Below are positions 15,220-16,212 of a DNA stretch of 16,212 nt, in pieces. The translations under genes were made by a program, and so were the position numbers. This stretch comes from CAYWXK01 sp964462515 (GTDB lineage Bacteria; Planctomycetota; Phycisphaerae; Sedimentisphaerales; Anaerobacaceae). Within the stretch, counting starts at the first letter, position 1. Each line of letters starts with the position of its first letter. The stretch lies in contig CAYWXK010000064.1 of NCBI GenBank assembly GCA_964462515.1, forward strand, positions 1 to 16,212, read 5' to 3'. The notes under the pieces are model-generated. The model was not told the origin of the DNA. It ran no database searches and saw nothing but the letters and a program-made list of their open reading frames with translations.

Positions 15220-15696
15220 CTAACCATTTTCTTTGCACAAATCGCAAATCCCTTCAAAACACACCGTTTTCCGTAAGATAATAAACTTTCTGCCAATACT
15301 CTTCGGAACAGGGATATTCTCAAATGGCTTGTGATAAAAATCAATAATTCTTTTGCACTTTATGCACTTAAAATGCTGGTGGCTGGATAGATTGCCGTCG
15401 AATCTTTTGGCATCGCCCGAGCCCTCTACAACAAAAGCAAAGCCCTTCTGGTTCAGTGTAAGAAGCGTCCTGTTGACGGTGTCCAGCGATATTCCGGGGA
15501 AAGTTTTTTTAACCTGCCGGTAAACCATTTCCGCCGAAGGGTGCTGGTTTGTTTCAAGAAGAAACCTGTAAATTGCCATACGCTGCGGCGTAACCTTGAG
15601 CTTTATCCGGCGAAATCTGGTCTCAAGGCCGGTAGTTTCCTCATTGACGATGCTGTTTTTTTTGCTACTACTATTTGATATAAGGCGTTTTATCAT
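15220..15696 (-). CDS. perR: Fur-family regulator of PerR type
   Basis: This is a peroxide-sensing repressor of the Fur family, about 158 residues from ATG 15696 (a TTG at 15714 would add 6). Counting from that TTG, the regulatory-metal ligands are H58, D106, H112, H114 and D125, and the structural zinc cysteines C117, C120, C157 and C160. Their spacing is exactly that of Bacillus subtilis PerR (H37, D85, H91, H93, D104; C96, C99, C136, C139), and the Asp in KRFDG is the residue that separates PerR from Fur. The winged helix is around residues 35-100 (TPQRMAIYRFLL, DTVNRTLLTL). The N-terminus has an extra Ser/Lys-rich 20-residue tail. As first gene of the operon it probably represses itself and the genes after it. 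Confidence 0.92.
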   Translation of the reverse strand: MIKRLISNSSSKKNSIVNEETTGLETRFRRIKLKVTPQRMAIYRFLLETNQHPSAEMVYRQVKKTFPGISLDTVNRTLLTLNQKGFAFVVEGSGDAKRFDGNLSSHQHFKCIKCKRIIDFYHKPFENIPVPKSIGRKFIILRKTVCFEGICDLCKENG

Positions 15697-15749
15697 ATTT
15701 GCTATTCTTTTCAATTTCCCCGAAGCCAGCTTTTTATACTTTTCTTCTA

Positions 15750-15784
15750 TATCATAGCGAATACGATATAGGAATTACTCCTAT
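15750..15784. promoter_or_regulatory. Candidate operator: two inverted repeats across the promoter
   Basis: TATCATA-GCGAA-TACGATA (15750-15768) covers the -10 element and TSS side, with 6 of 7 arm bases matched. ATAGGA-ATTAC-TCCTAT (15768-15784), perfect in its 6-base arms, fills the promoter spacer. Neither is the classic PerR box TTATAATNATTATAA, but both are dyads placed to block polymerase. Autoregulation by the Fur-family gene is the inference. Confidence 0.5.
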
Positions 15785-15791
15785 TTGTCAA
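15763..15791 (-). promoter_or_regulatory. Sigma70-type promoter of the PerR operon
   Basis: On the minus strand TTGACA (15786-15791, perfect) is followed after 17 bases by TATCGT (15763-15768, 4 of 6 matches to TATAAT). Transcription would begin near 15756, about 42-60 bases before the regulator start. Confidence 0.7.
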
Positions 15792-16212
15792 GCATTGTTC
15801 TTGTTTTTTTCAAAAAATTTTTGCTAAATTGTAAGTGCTTACCATAAAGATACTTATTTACCAGGCAAAGTCAGATTTTTACGGTCAGATATAAGGGTAG
15901 AAAGTTAGGAACGTCTGGCATCTTTGTCTGTTCTTTACAGAAGTCTTGCCTTGATGTGCATAAAGTAAGACCGTGAAAGATGGCGGAAAATATGAAGTGG
16001 AGCCAATGGGACTTGTCCGCCGAAGGCGAATTTATCCGCCTCTCTTTATTTTGTGTTTTTGTGCCTTTTCGTGGCTACTTCTTTCTTCTCCGCCACCAGA
16101 ACGCAATGTTACGAATTTCCTGATAACCTGCCATTCTACGTTCTTCTATGGCTATCTTTTATTGTAAGCGTTCAGGCAGATTTTGCTAAATTGCCTGCTG
16201 TTTTTATTAATG
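15792..16212. other. Intergenic stretch without convincing gene
   Basis: No gene is supported; a 64-residue reading frame at 15973-16167 runs through repeat-like bases and lacks a ribosome-binding site. Visible elements are the dyad GTAAGTGCTTAC (15831-15842), the 13-mer TTTTGCTAAATTG twice (15819-15831 and 16181-16193), the CCGCCGAAGGCG core at 16017-16028 shared with the palindrome in the DUF3616 gene, and a TTTGTGCC/TTTTCGTGGC stretch of dispersed-repeat look. Upstream promoters for a gene beyond the window cannot be judged. Confidence 0.5.
16173..16205 (+). terminator. Possible intrinsic terminator
   Basis: CAGGCA (16173-16178) pairs with TGCCTG (16192-16197), extended inside by ATTT/AAAT around a TGCT loop, and TTTTT follows at 16201-16205 after a CTG spacer. 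No plus-strand gene lies before it in this window, so it may end an unannotated transcript or be incidental. Confidence 0.3.

Noticed and set aside
15973..16167. 64-residue plus-strand reading frame
   Set aside because: It begins at GTG without a ribosome-binding site, and runs through dispersed-repeat-like and palindromic sequence with no family resemblance.

Overview
The window looks like a piece of an anaerobic or microaerophilic bacterial metagenome assembly, most likely from Planctomycetota (Phycisphaerae/Sedimentisphaerales-like). I infer this from gene content: Tat-exported sugar isomerase and Gfo/Idh/MocA proteins beside a DUF6807 lipoprotein, a DUF3616 protein, a membrane-fused spermidine-synthase-like protein with TPRs, RHS remnants, and an oxygen-defence operon typical of anaerobes. 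No rRNA, tRNA, CRISPR array or intact insertion sequence was seen.

Bases 1-2575 are an eroded accessory region. It holds two unrecognised proteins (1-339, partial; 380-1246), a membrane-anchored protein split by an in-frame TAG (1558-2067), and an orphan C-terminal piece of an RHS-type protein (2126-2575). A 27-bp piece of that RHS sequence recurs at 1383-1409. The arrangement resembles leftover polymorphic-toxin tip and immunity cassettes, but no toxin or immunity family could be named. A polytopic membrane protein follows (2572-3594), its start overlapping the preceding stop.

Bases 3606-9831, all minus strand, carry a secreted DUF3616 protein, a large fused spermidine-synthase/TPR membrane protein, and a GT-B glycosyltransferase. 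The large gene is broken in the assembly by 100 N, but the 55 bases on either side of the N run are identical. Collapsing them restores one in-frame protein of 1071 residues, so the gap is almost certainly an assembly artefact.

Bases 9919-13218 form a probable sugar-processing locus: a Tat-signal TIM-barrel isomerase/epimerase (minus) divergent from a Tat-signal Gfo/Idh/MocA oxidoreductase and a DUF6807 lipoprotein (plus). A cluster of nested palindromes (13236-13376) separates it from the next operon.

Bases 13393-15791 are a minus-strand operon, read in transcription order: PerR-type regulator, rubrerythrin, desulfoferrodoxin (2Fe superoxide reductase), ferritin-like di-iron protein, rubredoxin. 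Together these could sense peroxide, reduce superoxide and peroxide, handle iron and pass electrons. A good sigma70-type promoter with overlapping inverted repeats lies directly upstream of the regulator. The remaining 400 bases hold no convincing gene.
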